From JAXMEQ01 sp046348225 (GTDB taxonomy: Bacteria > Pseudomonadota > Gammaproteobacteria > Burkholderiales > Burkholderiaceae_C), in NCBI GenBank assembly GCA_046348225.1, contig JAXMEQ010000007.1:124001-188000 (forward strand): a stretch of 64,000 bases of DNA. Reading direction: 5' to 3'. The notes beneath the pieces were generated by a model. It was not told where the DNA came from. It made no database searches and saw only the letters and a list, made by a program, of their open reading frames with translations. Position numbers and translations under genes: made by a program. Of this stretch, positions 16,407-24,937 are shown one piece after another. Position 1 is the stretch's first letter. The number at the start of each line of letters is the position of its first letter.

Positions 16407-18539
16407 CTACAGGTTGCCGGCGAACAGGCGGCGCACCACCATGTCCCTGAGGCTGTGCGCCTCGGCCAGGCCCAGGCGCTCCAGGTAGGCCCGGGGCGCG
16501 TCCTTGCCCTCCCACAGGCTGCGCAGCGCCAGCTGCACGAACTCGGCGGGGTGGTGGCTGGCGTGTTTGAGCTTCTTCAGTGCGCGCACGATGTGCAGCT
16601 CGTCGTCCGTCAGGTCGGTGCCGAAAGGGAAGTCGGGCAGCAGCCCGGCCTCGGCCCAGGGCTTGAGCCTGTCTTCCAGCGCCTGCGGAAGGTTCTGCCG
16701 GTAGCGGTCGGGCAGCACCCAGTGTGCGTCCAGCTTGCCGTGGGCCTTGGCCTGGCGCACCAGTTCGTCCTGGAAGCGCGAGTCTGCCACCGCGATGAGC
16801 CGCTTGATGACTTCACCGTCCGGCTGGCCTCGCAGGTCGGCCACGCCGTATTCGGTGACGATGATGTCGCGCAGGTGGCGCGGAATGGTGACGTGGCCGT
16901 AGTTCCAGACAATGCTGCTTTTCAGGCCGTCCTTGTTGTCGTGGGTGGCGCGCAGCATCATCACCAGGCGTGCGTCGGGCAGCGCATGGGCCATGGCCAC
17001 GAAGTTGTATTGCCCGCCCACGCCACTGATCACCTGGCCCGACTCCAGCGCGTCGGACGCTGCCGCGCCCAGCAGCGTGACGATCATGGTGGTGTTCATG
17101 AACCGCGCCTTGCGCCGTTGCGCGCGTTTCAGGGCGCCCTGGCCTTTCTGCTCGGAATACAGCTGGTTGATGAAGTCGATGCGCGTCATGTCGATCTTCG
17201 CCAGCTCCTGTGGCGGCATGGTGCGCAGCCGCTCGTAGAAGTCGCGCGGACCCAGGAAGAAGCCGCCCGTCATGAAAATGCCGTGCGCCAGCCGCTTGCC
17301 CAGCATCTGGTCCTGCAGCACCGCCAGGCCTGAGGTGTCGTGCAGGTCGGCGCTGCAGCGGTGGGTGTCGCGCACCAGCTCGCCGCCTTGCAGCGTCACC
17401 TCGGCGCGCAGCACGCCCCAGTGCCGCAGCCAGGCCACGTCCGCTTCGCGCAGCGGCGAGCCGATGCGTCCCTCCTCGAGCAGCGCGCGCAGCGTGTGCA
17501 GGTTCACGGTGTCGGGTGCGATGCGGCCCTCGTTGATGAGCCGCTGCAGGGTTTCGTCACCGTACACCTCGCGCCGGATGATGCCGGCCTCGATCAGCTT
17601 GAGGAAGCCGTTGACAAACATCTCCGAACAACCGTACAGGCCCTGCTCGAAGCGGCCTGTCTCGCGGCCTGCCAGGCCGTCGGGGCACAGGCTGTCCAGG
17701 ATCTGGCGGTACTCGGCGCTGTGGCGGTCGCGCACGATCAGGGCCTGGCCAATCGCGTCACCCAGCGAGCCAATGCCGATCTGCAGCGTGCCGCCATCGG
17801 CCACGAGGCTGCTGGCGTGCAGGCCGATGGCATAGTCGGCCGCGCTCACCTTGTTGTTGGGCGGCGCAAACAGCGCGTGCGTGCCGGCCGGGTCGGTGAC
17901 CACCAGGTCGAAGAAGCCGGGGCCGACTTCGGCGCCATTGGGCATGAAGGGCATTTGCTGGTTGACCACGCCAATCTTCAGCAGGGGCAGGCCGGCCTCG
18001 GCCAGCTTTTCCACCACCTCGAACACCACGTCGGGGTTGCTCGACAGGCTCAGCCGCAGCGCGTCGCCTTCGCCCCGCGCGGCCACGGCCTGCGCGATCA
18101 CGTTCATGCCCTGCACCGCCATGTCGCGTGCCACGAAGGTGTAGTTGGTGGAGATGTAGCCCTGCTGCGCCACGGCGTTGCCCACATAGTCGCCGGTCTT
18201 CATGAAGAACTCGTGCACCTCCACGTTGGGCGGCAGCTGGTGGGCGCGCAGGTCCTTCACGTAGTCCAGGTCGGGGTAGTCGCCGAACACGCGCGCCACC
18301 AGTGGCGCCAGGAAATGCTGCTCCAGCTCGCTGTTGCCGACCGGCTTTTCCAGCGACAGCGCCGTGATGATGCGCAGCCGCCGCGCCGGGTTGGCCTTGA
18401 TGCGGCGGTACAGCGCGTTGACAAACGGGTTGGGCTTGCCGATCGCCAGCGGGATGCCCAGCACGATGTCGCCGGGCACGGTGTCCAGCACATGGTCGAC
18501 GGCGGCGGCAATGGAATCCATCATCAAGGGGGCAGGCAT
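16407..18539 (-). CDS. Acetyl-CoA hydrolase/transferase family protein (long form)
   Basis: The 710-residue protein belongs to the acetyl-CoA hydrolase/CoA-transferase family. The C-terminal half has the AcetylCoA_hyd_C features SGVGGQYNFVAMAHALPDAR and IVTEYGVADLRGQ. The N-terminal part shows GNAVAQQGYISTNYTFVARD and the DGGTLQIGIGSLGDAIGQAL region. It is longer than the usual 430-550 residues, with extra sequence at both ends, and matches a long subgroup common in Burkholderiales. The start at 18539 follows a GGAG ribosome site; upstream reading to 18773 is arginine-rich shadow sequence. Substrate is unknown. It converges on the FAH-family gene with only 24 bp between stops. Confidence 0.85.
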   Translation of the reverse strand: MPAPLMMDSIAAAVDHVLDTVPGDIVLGIPLAIGKPNPFVNALYRRIKANPARRLRIITALSLEKPVGNSELEQHFLAPLVARVFGDYPDLDYVKDLRAHQLPPNVEVHEFFMKTGDYVGNAVAQQGYISTNYTFVARDMAVQGMNVIAQAVAARGEGDALRLSLSSNPDVVFEVVEKLAEAGLPLLKIGVVNQQMPFMPNGAEVGPGFFDLVVTDPAGTHALFAPPNNKVSAADYAIGLHASSLVADGGTLQIGIGSLGDAIGQALIVRDRHSAEYRQILDSLCPDGLAGRETGRFEQGLYGCSEMFVNGFLKLIEAGIIRREVYGDETLQRLINEGRIAPDTVNLHTLRALLEEGRIGSPLREADVAWLRHWGVLRAEVTLQGGELVRDTHRCSADLHDTSGLAVLQDQMLGKRLAHGIFMTGGFFLGPRDFYERLRTMPPQELAKIDMTRIDFINQLYSEQKGQGALKRAQRRKARFMNTTMIVTLLGAAASDALESGQVISGVGGQYNFVAMAHALPDARLVMMLRATHDNKDGLKSSIVWNYGHVTIPRHLRDIIVTEYGVADLRGQPDGEVIKRLIAVADSRFQDELVRQAKAHGKLDAHWVLPDRYRQNLPQALEDRLKPWAEAGLLPDFPFGTDLTDDELHIVRALKKLKHASHHPAEFVQLALRSLWEGKDAPRAYLERLGLAEAHSLRDMVVRRLFAGNL

Positions 18540-18771
18540 GGTGTCTCCAGTGTGGTATTCCGGCAGGGTAGCCCGGCCGGCGGGGCCAGCGCTTGACATG
18601 GCGCAAACCCGCGGTGTTACGGCCGCGTTACGCCCGTTACTGCAGCGGCGCGGCGCATGGGTTCGCCAGCACACTGACGCTGCACCGGCGGGCGGCCTAA
18701 GCTGGGTTTCACGTGCCGGCCGGTCGCACCCTGCGCCCCGCCGTTGCCGCGTGACGCTGCAAGGACACCCC

Positions 18772-19188
18772 ATGAATTACCAGGAACAAGACACCTACGG
18801 CATGTACAAGCGCCGCACCGACGGTGGCCCGGGCCCGGGCCTGATGGGTGCCAACACCCTGGACGGCAACGACGTCTACAACCGGCAGGACCAGGACCTG
18901 GGCGACATCAAGGAAATCATGCTCGACATGGCCACCGGCCGCGTGGCCTATGCCGTGCTGTCGTACGGCGGCTTTCTGGGCATGGGCAACAAGCTGTTTG
19001 CCGTGCCCTGGAAGGCGCTGACGCTGGACACGGCCAACAAGCGCTTCGTGCTCGACGTGGCGCAGGAGCGGCTGGAGTCCGCGCCCGGCTTCGACAAGGA
19101 CCAGTGGCCGGACATGGCCGATACCACCTGGGCCAAGGAAGTGCACGAACACTACGGCGTCACCCCGTACTCGGACGGCCGCGTCTGA
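18772..19188 (+). CDS. PRC-barrel domain protein
   Basis: This 138-residue protein contains a PRC-barrel domain at about residues 22-95: LDGNDVYNRQDQDLGDIKEI, then VAYAVLSYGGFLGMGNKLFAVP-type strands (read in two parts) and WKALTLDTANKRFVLDV. PRC barrels occur in photosynthetic reaction centre H subunits and RimM, and as free-standing proteins of unknown role, often stress related. No signal peptide or membrane segment. An AAGGA ribosome site precedes the ATG at 18772. The 230 bp upstream, divergent from the acyl-CoA hydrolase gene, contain no other gene. Confidence 0.85.
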   Translation: MNYQEQDTYGMYKRRTDGGPGPGLMGANTLDGNDVYNRQDQDLGDIKEIMLDMATGRVAYAVLSYGGFLGMGNKLFAVPWKALTLDTANKRFVLDVAQERLESAPGFDKDQWPDMADTTWAKEVHEHYGVTPYSDGRV

Positions 19189-19211
19189 CCATGCGGACGG
19201 TTGCTGCAGAC

Positions 19212-19259
19212 GCTATGAATTTGATAGCGCCTCACGCAGTATTCATGCGGGCTGAAGAC
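19212..19259 (+). repeat. Dispersed 48-bp palindromic repeat, copy 1 (intergenic)
   Basis: Core GCTAT-GAATTTG-ATAGC at 19212-19228 plus a 31-bp tail beginning GCCTCACGCAGTATT. It lies between the PRC-barrel gene and luxR. Seven more copies are listed below; copies 2, 4, 6 and 8 are in reverse orientation. Confidence 0.8.
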
Positions 19260-19376
19260 CTGAAAGAGCATCTGGTAACAGTTGCGCGGGCGCTGTGCGG
19301 TGCGCTGGGCCTGCGGCTCCGGTAGACTGCGCGCCTTTCGGGCCCGCTCCCGCGGGCCTGGCAGCAGGGGCAAGCA

Positions 19377-20114
19377 ATGCAGCTGGACGCGGTTCATGCC
19401 GACATGGAGAGTTTTGCAGCCGCGGACAGCGTGGACGCACTGACCGCGCTGTGCCGCGACAAGGCCCGGGCGCTGGGCTTCGACTCGTTCGTGTATGCGC
19501 TTCGGGTGCCCACCGACTTTGCCGACGCCCGCCTGATCATGATCGACGGCTACCCGCCGGGATGGGTCAGCCACTACATGGGCGAGGCGTTCTACGACAT
19601 CGACCCGGTCATGAAGTACTGCGCCGACCACGTGATCCCGCTGCAGTGGAGCGACATCGCCGCCGCGCCGGGCGACACCGGCCACCGCGTCATGAACGAG
19701 GCGGCGGCGTTTGGCCTGCGCGCCGGCATTTCCATGCCGATCCACAGCCCGCAGGGCGAATTTGGCGTGCTGAGCTTTGCCCTGGACGCGGCCAGCCCCC
19801 ATGCCAGCGACGTGACGCGCCACGCCCTGCCGCGCATCCAGCTGCTGGCCGCCTACCTGCACGAGGCGGTGCGCCGCGTCTCGGGCCGGGGCCAGGGCGT
19901 CCAGGGCCGCACGCTGACCGAACGCGAGCGTGAATGCCTGCGCTGGGCGGCCGACGGCAAGACCTCGTCCGAGATCGCGCAGATCCTGAACATGGCCGAA
20001 AGCACGGCCAACTTCCATCTGCGCAACGCCATGCTCAAGCTGGATGTGAGCAACCGCCAGCACGCCGTGGCCAAGGCCGCGCTGCAGGGGCTCATCCACC
20101 CCCGGCCGTTCTGA
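19377..20114 (+). CDS. LuxR-type quorum-sensing regulator without a LuxI (LuxR solo)
   Basis: The 245-residue protein has an N-terminal autoinducer-binding domain and a C-terminal LuxR helix-turn-helix (about 178-240, LTERERECLRWAADGKTSSE). The residues that contact acyl-homoserine lactones are kept: W63, Y67, D76, P77 and W91, with G113 near the expected glycine. It should therefore bind an AHL. No luxI homologue lies in the window, so it is a solo or its synthase is elsewhere. A GC-rich hairpin (GGCCCGC/GCGGGCC) sits in the leader at about 19340. Immediately after its stop lies a lux-box-like dyad in front of the next gene. Confidence 0.92.
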   Translation: MQLDAVHADMESFAAADSVDALTALCRDKARALGFDSFVYALRVPTDFADARLIMIDGYPPGWVSHYMGEAFYDIDPVMKYCADHVIPLQWSDIAAAPGDTGHRVMNEAAAFGLRAGISMPIHSPQGEFGVLSFALDAASPHASDVTRHALPRIQLLAAYLHEAVRRVSGRGQGVQGRTLTERERECLRWAADGKTSSEIAQILNMAESTANFHLRNAMLKLDVSNRQHAVAKAALQGLIHPRPF

Positions 20115-20119
20115 CGCCG

Positions 20120-20139
20120 ACCTGTCAGATCTGCCAGTA
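20120..20139 (+). promoter_or_regulatory. Putative lux box
   Basis: ACCTGTCAGATCTGCCAGTA is an imperfect palindrome whose 16-bp core CTGTCAGATCTGCCAG differs from its reverse complement only at one symmetric pair. It resembles las/rhl/tra-type boxes (CTG...CAG around AGATCT). It starts 5 bp after the luxR stop and is centred about 45 bp before the ATG of the next gene; a TCCAAT -10-like hexamer is at 20161-20166, which gives the spacing of a class II LuxR-activated promoter. Confidence 0.6.
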
Positions 20140-20174
20140 GACGGCGCGCCGGGCCCGCGCTCCAATCAGCCCCC

Positions 20175-20603
20175 ATGAACAACCTGGCGGCCGTCTCGGC
20201 CATTGTGGTGCTGGCCGGCGTGGCTGGCAGCGTAAGCACCGACGCATTGCAGCCCGACGTGGGCGGCATCAGCTTTGTGGTGCAGGGCAAAAGCTATGAC
20301 GAACTGTGGGCAGCCGCCGAACAGGCGCTGGGCACCGACATGCGCGTGGTGGTCAGCCACAAGGCCAGCGGCGCCCTCAAGGCGCGCACCGGCGCGGCGC
20401 CGGTCGGCAAGGTGGTGGGCATCTTCATCCAACCGCCGCTGCCAAGGGCGCGCGAATACACGGTGAACATTGTGAGCCGCAAGCCGTTTCAGGCGCTGCG
20501 CCCGGGGCACGACAGCGAGCCGCAGGTGGCGCGCGACTTCATGGCCGCGCTGGAGCCTGCCGGGCATGGCGGTGCAGCAGCGCCTGCGCTGTTGCCGCGC
20601 TGA
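20175..20603 (+). CDS. Hypothetical exported protein, probable LuxR target
   Basis: I do not recognise this 142-residue protein. Residues 1-24 form a short, low-charge hydrophobic segment that could be a signal peptide (AVSAIVVLAGVAGSVSTDA). The rest is soluble, with a GKSYDELWAAAEQALG helix and an alternating strand region, DMRVVVSHKASGALKAR. The lux box ahead of it and the absence of a Shine-Dalgarno sequence suggest a nearly leaderless, LuxR-controlled message. Its last 65 bases overlap the convergent MFS gene, which could couple their expression through antisense transcription. Confidence 0.6.
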   Translation: MNNLAAVSAIVVLAGVAGSVSTDALQPDVGGISFVVQGKSYDELWAAAEQALGTDMRVVVSHKASGALKARTGAAPVGKVVGIFIQPPLPRAREYTVNIVSRKPFQALRPGHDSEPQVARDFMAALEPAGHGGAAAPALLPR

Positions 20604-21744
20604 GCGCAAAGCCCAGCATCAGCCAGCCCAGGTTGACGGCGCCGTCGTGGCGCACCAGCCCCACCGCATAGCCGCCCGCCGCGCCCAGCAGCTGCTGCAT
20701 CACGCCGGCCACCGCCGCGGCCGAGCCGGCCAGCGCCGGCAGCAGGCTCACGGTGCCCGTCAATGCCGGCGGGACCAGCAGTCCATGGCCAATGCCCAGA
20801 AAGATCAGCGGCAAGGAAAACGCCAGCGGCGTGTTCACGCCCGCCAGTCCCAGTGCCAGCAGCAGCACGATGGCGCTGAGGGTGAAAGCCTGGCCCGCCT
20901 GCATCATGCGGCGGTCGCCCAGCCGGTGTACCAGCCGGCTGGTGGCAAAGTTGCCGGCGATGTAGGCCAGCGGCACACACATGATGTAGTAGCCCACGCG
21001 GTCGGGCCCCACGCCGTAGCTGCCCAGCACCAGCGGCGCGCCACCGAGGAAGGTGTAGAACGTGGCCGTGGTCATGGACAGCAGCAGCACGTAGAGGATG
21101 AACGCCGGCTCGCGCGCCAGCCGCGCGTAGGCGGCGAGCATGGCACCCAACCAGTGCGGCTGCACGCCGGCCGGCTTCTCGTGGGCGGGCAGGCCGTACC
21201 AGGCGGCGGCCAGCAGCAGGACGGCCAGCACCGTCATCACCCAGAAGTTGGCCTGCCAGCCCAGCGCCACGTGCAGCTGCCCGCCCAGCACCGTGGCGGC
21301 GGGCGGGCACAGGCCCATGGCCATGCCGATCCAGGCCATCACGCGGGTGCGCTCGGGGCCGTGGAACAGGTCCTGCACCATCGCGCGGCCCACCACCATG
21401 CCCGCAGCGCTGCCGGCACCCTGCAGCACCCGCGCCGCCGTGAGCGTTGGCAAGTCGGGCGCCAGCGCGCCCAGCAGCGACCCCAGCCCCGCCAGCGACA
21501 GGCCCGCCATCAACACCTTCTTGCGGCCCAGCCGGTCCGACAGCGGGCCATACAGCAGCTGCAGGCAGCCATAGGCCACCACGTAGCCACTGAAGGTGAG
21601 CTGCACCGCCGCCTGGCTGGCGTCAAACAGCGCGCCCCATTGCTGCATCGACGGGATGCAGATGGTCATGGCCAGCAGGCCGAAGGCGAGCTGGCCAATC
21701 AGCGTGGCAATCAGCAGGGCGTGGGAGGCGGGTGGGTGGGGCAT
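20539..21744 (-). CDS. Bcr/CflA-type MFS multidrug transporter
   Basis: The 401-residue protein is a 12-helix major facilitator of the Bcr/CflA drug:H+ antiporter family. The signature GPLSDRLGRKKVLMAG (motif A) follows helix 2, and ARVLQGAGSAAGMVVGRAMV (motif B, with R) lies in helix 4. Such pumps export bicyclomycin, chloramphenicol-type drugs or sulfonamides; the substrate here is not predictable. It converges with the exported-protein gene (65-bp overlap) and diverges from the marR gene at 21800, with about 55 bp between them. Confidence 0.9.
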   Translation of the reverse strand: MPHPPASHALLIATLIGQLAFGLLAMTICIPSMQQWGALFDASQAAVQLTFSGYVVAYGCLQLLYGPLSDRLGRKKVLMAGLSLAGLGSLLGALAPDLPTLTAARVLQGAGSAAGMVVGRAMVQDLFHGPERTRVMAWIGMAMGLCPPAATVLGGQLHVALGWQANFWVMTVLAVLLLAAAWYGLPAHEKPAGVQPHWLGAMLAAYARLAREPAFILYVLLLSMTTATFYTFLGGAPLVLGSYGVGPDRVGYYIMCVPLAYIAGNFATSRLVHRLGDRRMMQAGQAFTLSAIVLLLALGLAGVNTPLAFSLPLIFLGIGHGLLVPPALTGTVSLLPALAGSAAAVAGVMQQLLGAAGGYAVGLVRHDGAVNLGWLMLGFALSAATAQALLHRHARQAPARP

Positions 21745-21799
21745 GTTGGCGGGCGTGACTGAACCCCGGACTATAGAGGCGCTCTTCTAGAATGCGCCG

Positions 21800-22279
21800 G
21801 TGCCCAAGTCAAATTCGAAGCCCGCTCCAGCACCAGCGCGCAAGGCGCGGCTGTCCACCGACAGCTCGCCGTACTACCAGCTCTGGGTGTTGACCAACCT
21901 CACCGCCAAACCGTTCGCCAGCCTGTTTGGAAACCGGTTCAACCTGAACCTCACAGAGTGGCGCGTCATGCTCACCATTGCCGACCACCCGGGCATCTCG
22001 GCGCAGGCGCTGTCGGACTACTGCGGGCTCGACAAGATGAGCATTTCGCGCGTTGTGCGCAGCCTTGAAGCGCAGGGCCGGCTCATGCGGGAGGGCAACG
22101 AGTCGGACCGTCGCATGCTGCACCTCTACCTCACGGACGATGGCTGGGCGGTTTACGACGAAATCGCCAGGGCGGCGCTGGAGCGCGAAAAGAACGTCTA
22201 CGCGGCCCTGAGCCGGGACGAGCTCCGCTCGCTGCACGACATGCTGGCAAGGCTGTCAGCGCGCGCACGCGAGGGCTGA
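21800..22279 (+). CDS. MarR-family transcriptional regulator
   Basis: The 159-residue protein has the winged-helix core of MarR: TEWRVMLTIADHPGISAQAL, DKMSISRVVRSLEAQGRLMR and the wing ESDRRMLHLYLTDDG. The N-terminal 20 residues are a basic tail rich in Pro, Ala, Lys. It uses a GTG start. MarR dimers usually repress a nearby promoter until a small aromatic ligand binds. Candidate targets are the divergent MFS pump and the palindrome at 23115 between the cupin and SDR genes. No similar palindrome is seen in its own 55-bp upstream region. Confidence 0.9.
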   Translation: MPKSNSKPAPAPARKARLSTDSSPYYQLWVLTNLTAKPFASLFGNRFNLNLTEWRVMLTIADHPGISAQALSDYCGLDKMSISRVVRSLEAQGRLMREGNESDRRMLHLYLTDDGWAVYDEIARAALEREKNVYAALSRDELRSLHDMLARLSARAREG

Positions 22280-22286
22280 CCGCCGG

Positions 22287-23072
22287 TCAGTTGAAGCCGT
22301 AGAGCTCGGCCTGGCCCGTGTCTGCGCAGAGGGCCGGCCCCTCTGCCCAGGCCAGCAGGGAGCAACCGAAGCGGCTCGCCAATGTCACGGTGCTGCCAGG
22401 TTCGATCACGACGATCGCTGGCCCTGCGACAAGCCTGCCGTTGACCTGGAGGTCGCCCGCCAGCACGAACAGGTCGGTCAGTGCGCTGTGCTGAAGCGTC
22501 ATGGCCGTGCCCGGCCACAGGTTCAACCCGCACAGGCGGTGGTTGTCGCCCGTGCCGGCATAGTCGAATACCGGCCGGCGGCTCACACCGGCGAACCGCG
22601 TGGCCACCACCACGGTTGTGTCCAGCGCAATGGTGATGTCGGGTGGCGTCTCCGGTCGCGGGTTGCTGACCACGGACTGCCCCGCGTGCGGATGGATGGC
22701 CAGGTCCCCTTGCGGGATCACGACCGGGCCCTCCAGGCGCGATATCAGCGTGCAACCGGAATACGTCACGGCGTCATGGGTCGCACCGGCCAGGTTGATG
22801 CCCACACTGCCCTCCCGTGTGGTGGTCTGGTAGTCCGTCAGGGAGCCTGAAAGAAAGTAGCTGCTGGCCGTGCCCAGATGCTGGTGCACGCCGGAGCGGC
22901 TCATCGGATCGAAGGCGATGAGGCCCAGGAACAGGCCGGCACCTTCATCGCGCCGGATGGCCTTTTCCCGGGCCGTGCCGCGCGGTGTTTCACGCCAGGG
23001 CAGGGCTTCGAGGTCGTAGGCATAGACGCCCGGGGACAGGGCGCCGGAGACAGAGTCAATGACTGCGTTCAT
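22287..23072 (-). CDS. Cupin-domain (bicupin-like) protein
   Basis: The 261-residue protein has two cupin-like halves. The first has GLIAFDPMSRSGVHQHLG with His residues for metal and FLSGSLTDY; the second has GLNLWPGTAMTLQHS, LFVLAGDLQVNG and VIEPGSTVTL. It resembles ChrR-type or acetylacetone-type cupins, so metal-dependent isomerase, dioxygenase or sensor roles are all possible. It diverges from the SDR-TRAP operon and shares with it the palindromic operator, which suggests a common regulon and substrate. An AGGAAG ribosome site supports the ATG at 23072. Confidence 0.75.
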   Translation of the reverse strand: MNAVIDSVSGALSPGVYAYDLEALPWRETPRGTAREKAIRRDEGAGLFLGLIAFDPMSRSGVHQHLGTASSYFLSGSLTDYQTTTREGSVGINLAGATHDAVTYSGCTLISRLEGPVVIPQGDLAIHPHAGQSVVSNPRPETPPDITIALDTTVVVATRFAGVSRRPVFDYAGTGDNHRLCGLNLWPGTAMTLQHSALTDLFVLAGDLQVNGRLVAGPAIVVIEPGSTVTLASRFGCSLLAWAEGPALCADTGQAELYGFN

Positions 23073-23114
23073 GGTCTTCCTAAGGGTTTGCGAGTATGTC
23101 TGGCCATTGCCGTC

Positions 23115-23138
23115 ATATAGTAACGAACGTTACTATAT
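23115..23138. promoter_or_regulatory. 24-bp palindromic operator
   Basis: ATATAGTAACG at 23115-23125 and CGTTACTATAT at 23128-23138 are exact reverse complements with a 2-bp centre. The site is the only A/T-rich stretch in the 86-bp divergent region between the cupin and SDR genes and would cover -10 elements of both. Size and symmetry suit a MarR-type dimer; the nearest such gene is at 21800. Confidence 0.75.
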
Positions 23139-23158
23139 ATGCAACTGGAGACAAACCC

Positions 23159-23932
23159 TTGCCTGCTTCGGACAGCCCTCGCAAAGTATTCGCCGTCACG
23201 GGTGGCGCCAGCGGCATTGGCGCCGCCGCCGTGGCGCTGCTGGCGTCGCGTGGCCATGCGGTGGTGGTGATGGATGTGCAGCCACCCGCCAGCACGCCGG
23301 CGGGCGACGTGCGCTTCATCCGGACCGACGTGGCCGACGAGGCGTCGGTCCGGAGCGCTTTTGCTGACATCGATGCAGCGGGCGGCGGCCTGGCGGCGCT
23401 GGTCAACAGCGCCGGGGTGGAGTCGAAGTTCCTGCTCGCGTCCATGACGTTGCAGGCCTGGGAGCGGGTGCAGCGCATCAACCTGACCGGCACGCTGCTG
23501 TGCCTGCAGGCGGCGGCGGGCCTCATGCGGCGCCAGGGTGGCGGCGCCATCGTGAATGTGGCGTCCATCGCCGGCAAGCGCATGTCCTATTCGGGCGATG
23601 CCGCCTACACCTCATCGAAGAGTGCCGTGCTGGGGCTGACGCGGCATGCCGCTTTCGAGCTTGCGGCAGACGGCATCCGCGTCAACGCGGTGTGCCCGGG
23701 CCCCACGCTCACACCCATGATCACCCGCAACCTCGGCGCCGAACGCATTGCGGCGGTGGCCCGCACCGTGCCCATGGGGCGCTGGGTCCAGGCCAGCGAC
23801 ATTGCCAATGCCATCGAGTTTCTGGCCACCGACGCATCTGCCATGTGCACCGGCATTGCCCTGGACGTCGACGGCGGTGTGCTGGTGTCCAACGGCAGTG
23901 CCTATGCCGACTACTTCGCTGCGCGCCAGTAA
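23159..23932 (+). CDS. SDR-family NAD(P)-dependent oxidoreductase
   Basis: This short-chain dehydrogenase of 257 residues has the cofactor motif TGGASGIG, the VNSAG motif, the catalytic Ser (VASIAGKRMS), YTSSK (Y-x3-K) and the PGPTLTPM region. The TTG at 23159 is chosen because CTGGAG lies 8 bases upstream and the Rossmann fold begins within 12 residues; a start at 23096 would place the operator inside the gene. It precedes the TRAP transporter genes and probably oxidises or reduces the imported compound, which may be a hydroxy or keto acid. Confidence 0.85.
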   Translation: MPASDSPRKVFAVTGGASGIGAAAVALLASRGHAVVVMDVQPPASTPAGDVRFIRTDVADEASVRSAFADIDAAGGGLAALVNSAGVESKFLLASMTLQAWERVQRINLTGTLLCLQAAAGLMRRQGGGAIVNVASIAGKRMSYSGDAAYTSSKSAVLGLTRHAAFELAADGIRVNAVCPGPTLTPMITRNLGAERIAAVARTVPMGRWVQASDIANAIEFLATDASAMCTGIALDVDGGVLVSNGSAYADYFAARQ

Positions 23933-23957
23933 CGTGCTTCATCCCAAGGAGACATTC

Positions 23958-24935
23958 ATGAAAAAGCTGCTTTCCGTTCTTTCCCTTGCGCTGGCCCTCG
24001 GCGCGTCCGGCGTGTCGGCCCAGACCACGTTGCGCATGGCCTACGTGGCGCCGCCACCCGTGTGGGGCCCGATTGCCGACCGCTTTGCCCAGGAGGTTGC
24101 GGAGCGGACCAGGGGTGAAGTGAAAATCCAGTCGTTCGGCGCGGGACAGCTGGGCAGCCTGCCGCAGAACTACGCCGGGCTGCGGACCGGCCAGATTGAC
24201 ATGATGCTGGCCGACACCGGCACCCTGTCGCTGGCCAAGGGCGGAAAGGATTTCAACGCCCTGTTCGCGCCCTACGTGTTCCGCGACCACGGCCATTTCC
24301 GTGCCTTCATGGGCTCGCAGACTTTCCGTGACATGCTGGCCCCCGTGGAACAGGATGCAGGCTTCAAGTACGTGGGCTACGTGTCGGACCGCACGCCGCG
24401 CCAGCTGACCACGGGAAACCGCAAGGTGTTGAAGGTGGAAGACATGAAGGGGCTGAAAGTGCGCGTGCCCGAGACACCGACCATTCTCGAGGTGATGAAG
24501 GCCTGGGGCGCCGCGCCCACGCCGGTCCCGGCCTCCGAACTGTACCTGGCGCTCAAGCAGGGACTGGTGGACGGGCAGGACAATGGCTTTGACGCCATCG
24601 CGGGCGCCAAGTACCACGAGGTCCAGAAGTACGCCATGCGCATTGACTACATCCAGTCGGGCCTGATGGTGCTGATGGCGGCAGACCGCTGGAAGCGGCT
24701 CAGTCCGGCGCAGCAAAAGGCCCTGACCGACGCCGCCACCGAAACCGAAAAGTGGGCCAGCAAGCTCACCTGGGAGTCGTCGGAGAAGGCCATGGCCACC
24801 ATCAAGGCCGCCGGCATGGAAGTCATCGAACCCGACCTGGCGCCGTTTCGCAGGGTGGCTGAGGAGGTGACGCGCAGGTTTGATGGCGACCTGTGGCAAA
24901 AAGGCACGGTCGAAAAAATCCAGGCGGTACGTTGA
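23958..24935 (+). CDS. dctP: TRAP transporter substrate-binding protein (DctP family)
   Basis: The 325-residue periplasmic binding protein has a clear signal peptide (ending SAQ near residue 22) and the DctP fold. The conserved arginine region KGLKVRVPETPTILEVMKAW and the LVDGQDNGFDAI motif are present. It captures an organic acid and delivers it to the DctQM membrane pair that follows immediately. The GGAG ribosome site precedes the ATG at 23958. It is 25 bp after the SDR gene and 2 bp before the small permease gene. Confidence 0.93.
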   Translation: MKKLLSVLSLALALGASGVSAQTTLRMAYVAPPPVWGPIADRFAQEVAERTRGEVKIQSFGAGQLGSLPQNYAGLRTGQIDMMLADTGTLSLAKGGKDFNALFAPYVFRDHGHFRAFMGSQTFRDMLAPVEQDAGFKYVGYVSDRTPRQLTTGNRKVLKVEDMKGLKVRVPETPTILEVMKAWGAAPTPVPASELYLALKQGLVDGQDNGFDAIAGAKYHEVQKYAMRIDYIQSGLMVLMAADRWKRLSPAQQKALTDAATETEKWASKLTWESSEKAMATIKAAGMEVIEPDLAPFRRVAEEVTRRFDGDLWQKGTVEKIQAVR

Positions 24936-24937
24936 AC

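Noticed and set aside
19377..20603. LuxI/LuxR pair
   Set aside because: The gene after luxR has no acyl-homoserine-lactone synthase motifs and carries a signal-like start.
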